Source: Halobacteriovorax sp. (GTDB lineage: Bacteria; Bdellovibrionota; Bacteriovoracia; Bacteriovoracales; Bacteriovoracaceae). Taken from it: a stretch of DNA of 64,000 nt. Shown one piece after another: positions 60,758 to 64,000 of the stretch. The DNA lies in contig PBIO01000030.1 in the NCBI GenBank assembly GCA_002720865.1, positions 1 through 64,000 of the forward strand. Reading direction: 5' to 3'. Numbering within the stretch: position 1 is the stretch's first letter; the number at the start of each line of letters is the position of its first letter. The translations under genes and the position numbers were made by a program. Below the pieces are notes generated by a model, which saw only the letters and a program-made list of their open reading frames with translations, did no database searches and was not told where the DNA came from.

Positions 60758-61579
60758 ATGAAAAATATCTTAAAACTTGTGCTTTTGGCTCAACTTATCT
60801 TAGTCGGATGTAGCTCTTCTAAAAAAGAAGCTGAGATGAAAGAAAAAAAAGCTGAGCTTCACTATACTCATGGAACTCAGGCACTTTTAAATAAAGAATA
60901 CACAACGGCACTAGATCATCTTTTAAAATCTAATGCCTACAAACCGAATCAATCGAATGTTTTAAATAATTTAGGAATGGCCTACTTTTTTAAGAAAGAA
61001 AAAAAGCGCGCCTTAAAATCTCTTCTACTATCACTTAAGATTGATCCTAAAAACTCTGATGCAAGAACAAACCTAGCCTCGATCTATTTTCATATGGGTA
61101 ATTTTTCTAAAGCAGAAGAGCATTACAAAATTATTCTCAAAGACCTTGTTTATAAACATCAATATAGAATCCATTATAACTTAGCCTTAATCGAATTAAA
61201 GCGAAGTAATTATGATAAGGCCGTAACGAGACTTAAAAGCTCAATCCAAGAAAAAGATGATTACTGTCCGGCAAATTATAAGCTCGGTGATCTTGCTTTT
61301 AACCGATATGATTATCAATCAGCTCTTAAGTTCTACAAGGATGCCACCAAAGGTAATTGCTATAATTTAGGTGAGCCTCATATGAAGCAAGTTGAATCCC
61401 TTATTCAATTAAAAAAATACGCTGAAGCAAGACTTAAACTTTCAGATATTAAAAATCAGTTCAAGGGAACCCGTTTTGACACTCTTGCAAGAGTAAAACT
61501 AAACGACTTAGATACGCTTGAGAAACAAGAATATTATTCAACTAAAAATAAAAGCTTAAATAACTTCTATAACAAATGA
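60758..61579 (+). CDS. TPR lipoprotein (PilF/PilW-like)
   Basis: 273 residues with a lipobox LVGC (Cys18) after a short signal. About five TPR repeats follow (ALLNKEYTTALDHLLKSNAY, NVLNNLGMAYFFKKEKKRAL, DARTNLASIYFHMGNFSKAE, and more to residue 245). PilF/PilW outer-membrane lipoproteins of this type help assemble type IV pilus secretins, but other TPR lipoproteins share this shape, and there are no pilus genes here. Its end overlaps the RodZ-like start (ATGA at 61576-61579), so they are coupled. Confidence 0.8.
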   Translation: MKNILKLVLLAQLILVGCSSSKKEAEMKEKKAELHYTHGTQALLNKEYTTALDHLLKSNAYKPNQSNVLNNLGMAYFFKKEKKRALKSLLLSLKIDPKNSDARTNLASIYFHMGNFSKAEEHYKIILKDLVYKHQYRIHYNLALIELKRSNYDKAVTRLKSSIQEKDDYCPANYKLGDLAFNRYDYQSALKFYKDATKGNCYNLGEPHMKQVESLIQLKKYAEARLKLSDIKNQFKGTRFDTLARVKLNDLDTLEKQEYYSTKNKSLNNFYNK

Positions 61580-62949
61580 CAAAAAAGAACGATCCCTTTA
61601 ACGGGGCAGAAATAGAACAAGATTCCGAACCTCTACATTTTGAAGAGGCTTCCTCACTCTTTGAAGAAAGCGAAGAGAAAAAGGCTGTTAAACCAGTTGA
61701 ACAACCAATTGAAAAAGAAGAAGTAATCGATACTCAGCCTGCTTCACCATCGGAGCCCGAGGAAGAAATAATGACCCATGATGATGCTCAAGATATTCAC
61801 ACCATTGGCGCTTTCTTAAAGCAAATGCGGGAAGAAAAAGGCATCAATATAAAAATCATAAGCCAGCATACAAAGATTTCTGTAACTAACTTAGAACTCT
61901 TAGAAGCTGACGACTTAGAAAACTTACCAAATCGCGCATATGTTAAAGGTTATGTGAAATCTTACGCAAAAACTCTTCAGTTAAATCAGGCTGATTGTCT
62001 TGAACTTCTTGATGCCACTTATGGCATTGAAAAAGAACCTGAAGAGCCAAAGCCAATTCAAAGCTCAAGAACTGTTTCGAGCGAGTCCGCTTCAAACGAA
62101 GAAGACTCTGAAGCAAACGGAATTAAAATCGGGATAGCCGTTGGAGCTGTTGCCATTATTGTTTTTCTTCTTGTTTTAAATAATACAGGAAAAGAAGAGA
62201 ATACCTCCGATGATGTGGAAGTTGTTAAAGAAGAAAAAGTAGAACCTGTTAAAAAAGTTGTTCCACAAACTCTCGGAGCAACCACTCCATTAAAAGAAAC
62301 CGCAAAACTAGAAGAAGAATTAAGCGTAAAAGTAACCTCTACAGAATCAGATAAACCTGAAGCTATAGCGACACCAGTTCCAAAAGAACAACTAGAAGAA
62401 ATTAAAAAAGTTGAACCCACTCCTGCTCCTGTTGTTGAGGCTAAACCTGAACCGACACCAGTACCAGTAGTAGAGGAAAAGAAGAAAGAAGAAGTTGAGA
62501 AAAAAGAAGAAAAAATCAGCTTTCGCTCACTGGCCTCGTCCCTTTACAGTGACGATACCAACATGCCTAAGGAAGAGATTGATCGTCTTCTTCCTACAAA
62601 ATACCGAGCAGCCGTTGTTGAAGGCAGCCATAATGTATTTATAAACGCCTATAAAGAAGATTCATGGCTTACATATAAAGCAGATGACGGACCAATAAAG
62701 AAATTTGTTCTTAGAAAAGGAAGAACCATTTTAATTAGAGGAAAACTTATTAGAGTTTTTCTTGGAAATCTTGGTGCGGTTAAGGTGTTTAGAAATAATA
62801 TTCCTCAAAAGATAACTAGCTCTTCAGGAGTAAAGTCACTTGTTTTTCCTCAAGAAAGGGCAAGTGAGTTCGTTATCCCATTATTTATCTTTAACAAGAA
62901 CGGCGGAGTTCAAACTTCGGAAGAGTACCTCGCTGAGAACCCTGAGTAG
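61576..62949 (+). CDS. RodZ-like protein with cytoplasmic HTH and periplasmic domain
   Basis: 457 residues. An acidic N-terminal stretch (1-72) precedes a RodZ HTH_25 domain (about 75-150, IHTIGAFLKQMREEKGINIK, NRAYVKGYVKSYAKTLQLNQ). One membrane helix lies at about 184-201 (IGIAVGAVAIIVFLLVL). A Pro/Lys/Glu-rich linker (about 205-315, TPAPVVEAKPEPTPVPVVEE) leads to a C-terminal beta domain (about 340-440) like DUF4115. RodZ links MreB to the elongasome; the MreCD-RodA operon lies 52 kb to the left. The long linker and acidic head are larger than in E. coli RodZ. It ends directly at the convergent permease gene. Confidence 0.8.
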   Translation: MTKKNDPFNGAEIEQDSEPLHFEEASSLFEESEEKKAVKPVEQPIEKEEVIDTQPASPSEPEEEIMTHDDAQDIHTIGAFLKQMREEKGINIKIISQHTKISVTNLELLEADDLENLPNRAYVKGYVKSYAKTLQLNQADCLELLDATYGIEKEPEEPKPIQSSRTVSSESASNEEDSEANGIKIGIAVGAVAIIVFLLVLNNTGKEENTSDDVEVVKEEKVEPVKKVVPQTLGATTPLKETAKLEEELSVKVTSTESDKPEAIATPVPKEQLEEIKKVEPTPAPVVEAKPEPTPVPVVEEKKKEEVEKKEEKISFRSLASSLYSDDTNMPKEEIDRLLPTKYRAAVVEGSHNVFINAYKEDSWLTYKADDGPIKKFVLRKGRTILIRGKLIRVFLGNLGAVKVFRNNIPQKITSSSGVKSLVFPQERASEFVIPLFIFNKNGGVQTSEEYLAENPE

Positions 62950-64000
62950 CTAGCTCATCCAATCAAGTTTTCTATAATAAATCGATCCCACGAGACCGGT
63001 GAGGATTGTCGGTACAAAGACAGTGATGACAGGTGGAAGACCACCCTTTCGAGACAAGCTAACACCAATAAAGAAAAGTGCGTAGTAACCAATAAGAAAT
63101 AGTAAGCCGATTGTTCCGGAACTTTTAGTTCTTCCCCTTCCCTTTTTAATTCCTAAACTAAAGCCAAGAAAAATGAATAGAAAGATTTGTACGGGTGCAT
63201 TGAATCGGCTCCAATACTCTAGCTGGGTCTTAGGTAATCTTGCCTTGATATGGCCAATTTCCTGCTGTTCGGTACTTGTAAGTTTTTCCTTTTTAGATAA
63301 TTCTAAAAGTTTCTTTTTACTATTTTCGATCAACTCACCAAGCTCTTTATTCGTTCGCATGGCATCTTTTGTGACAAACCCAGGAGTATACCCGCCGGTT
63401 AAAATCGGAAAATCATATTCTTTGAACAATATTTTTTCAATTTCATTTCCATTCTCGTCTGTTTTTAAAATATTTCCATCTGATAAATTAAACCTAAGAG
63501 CGGGAATTGCTCCACCTTTTAAAATCTGTTTAATTAGAACACCTTTTTTGGCGAAGATGACTCGATCGACCTTTTTCTTAAAGTCAGTTGTAGAGATAAA
63601 AACATTCTCCATTACAGTGGAGTCTCCAGAAACCTTTTCCGCAAATAAAGTTACACCTGGGATATCAGCAAAAAATTTCTCTGACTTAATATCAGTTAAG
63701 AAACCCTTACTCGTAAGCTTGATGACGGTGTTTTTAAAAAGAGTTTTAGAATGAGGTATCAAGTTTATATTCATGCAAAATAATGTTGCAGAAATAACCA
63801 CCGCCATGGCCAAGAATGGCTTTAAGAGTGAGGCCTTCGTCGTGCCGAAAGAACGCATAGCAACAATCTCAGAATCTTCACTTAATTTATTTAATGTATA
63901 AATGGTGGCGAAAAAAGCGGATAAAGGTATGGCCATGGGCAGAAAGCTTACTGATATATGACCTACAAGCTCTAAAACCTGTCCCATATCTACACCTTTC
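62950..64000 (-). CDS. LptF/LptG-type LPS export permease (N-terminus outside window)
   Basis: At least 345 residues, open beyond the right edge; the first in-frame ATG in the window (63987) is probably internal, since the family starts about 50 residues earlier. Four membrane spans are visible (about 10-27, 58-76, 265-284 and 292-340), surrounding a periplasmic beta-jellyroll (ISTTDFKKKVDRVIFAKKGV). The motif LNKLSEDSEIVAMRSFGTTK is the coupling helix typical of the permeases of the Lpt system (LptFG). It pulls LPS from the inner membrane. LptF and LptG cannot be told apart here. Its stop abuts the RodZ-like stop. Confidence 0.88.
   Translation of the reverse strand, partial: KGVDMGQVLELVGHISVSFLPMAIPLSAFFATIYTLNKLSEDSEIVAMRSFGTTKASLLKPFLAMAVVISATLFCMNINLIPHSKTLFKNTVIKLTSKGFLTDIKSEKFFADIPGVTLFAEKVSGDSTVMENVFISTTDFKKKVDRVIFAKKGVLIKQILKGGAIPALRFNLSDGNILKTDENGNEIEKILFKEYDFPILTGGYTPGFVTKDAMRTNKELGELIENSKKKLLELSKKEKLTSTEQQEIGHIKARLPKTQLEYWSRFNAPVQIFLFIFLGFSLGIKKGRGRTKSSGTIGLLFLIGYYALFFIGVSLSRKGGLPPVITVFVPTILTGLVGSIYYRKLDWMS

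Noticed and set aside
62058-62420. 120-codon minus-strand frame inside the RodZ-like gene
   Set aside because: A Ser/Thr-rich antisense of the Pro/Glu/Lys linker; no ribosome site.
1-64000. tRNA or rRNA genes, insertion sequences, integrases or phage genes
   Set aside because: No cloverleaf with conserved arms was seen in the gaps, which are short, and no transposase- or integrase-like protein is encoded.

Overview
The window is a gene-dense, low-G+C bacterial chromosome segment (about 35-40% G+C by eye) with no tRNA, rRNA, insertion sequence, CRISPR array or phage genes that I can see. It carries a flagellar basal-body/hook operon of the type found in deltaproteobacteria and Bdellovibrio-like bacteria, a TIGR02530-type flagellar operon protein, NtrC-family sigma-54 regulators, MreC/MreD/PBP2/RodA, the murein-recycling ligase Mpl, Lpt-type LPS export and many lipoproteins. 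This fits a Gram-negative member of Bdellovibrionota, most likely Bacteriovoracales (Bacteriovorax/Halobacteriovorax-like). That placement is an inference from gene content and base composition, not from a search.

Layout. 1-4.4 kb (+): the end of a Lys/Ala-repeat protein, a glutaredoxin-like protein, an HD phosphohydrolase, a secreted protein, a multi-pass membrane protein and a rhodanese-like protein without its catalytic cysteine. 4.4-5.2 kb (-): a MarR regulator with a clear palindromic operator over its own promoter, and a small exported protein. 5.3-9.8 kb (-): the rod-shape operon mreC-mreD-mrdA-rodA. 9.9-11.7 kb (+): a PpiD-like chaperone and a ferredoxin, divergent from mreC through back-to-back promoters. 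11.8-26.9 kb (-): one long operon running from a 903-residue TPR protein through a degenerate sigma-54-type AAA+ regulator, flgB, flgC, fliE, fliF, fliG, fliH, fliI, fliJ, a MotE-like protein, fliK, flgD and a TIGR02530 protein to flgE. 27.1-30.3 kb (-): an intact NtrC-type response regulator, a two-TM protein on an apparently leaderless transcript, and metK with a strong terminator. 30.3-37.3 kb (-): a 1286-residue lipoprotein, mpl and a secreted 571-residue protein. 37.4-45.9 kb (-): a beta-lactamase-fold hydrolase, ppdK, glyS, msbA, recO and a compact SF2 helicase. 45.9-53.9 kb: rsmE, an O-antigen ligase/polymerase, glycosyltransferase-like proteins, an orphan bufferin-like peptide, a nitrilase-family hydrolase, ugd and a YbhN-like flippase-type membrane protein. 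54-59.5 kb (-): trkH/ktrB, ktrA, a HAMP-PAS membrane sensor without output domain, and lepA. 59.6-64 kb: an RlmD-like methyltransferase, a TPR lipoprotein and a RodZ-like protein (+), then an LptF/LptG permease (-) that runs off the right edge.

How the genes work together. Most modules build the envelope: cell-wall elongation, murein recycling, LPS flipping and export, O-antigen assembly and the flagellum. Genes are tightly packed, with ATGA/TAATG couplings and several tail-to-tail pairs that share stop-codon bases. The most unusual items are the 1286-residue lipoprotein with a nucleoside-phosphorylase-like centre and an ADP-ribosyltransferase-like C-terminus; the orphan bufferin-like peptide with no modification enzyme beside it; the flagellar AAA+ regulator that has lost its Walker B acids and GAFTGA motif; two promoters placed to give leaderless mRNAs; and two palindromes lying exactly over stop codons inside the flagellar operon. 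No stretch longer than 300 bases lacks a gene; the largest gap is 260 bases (26890-27149).
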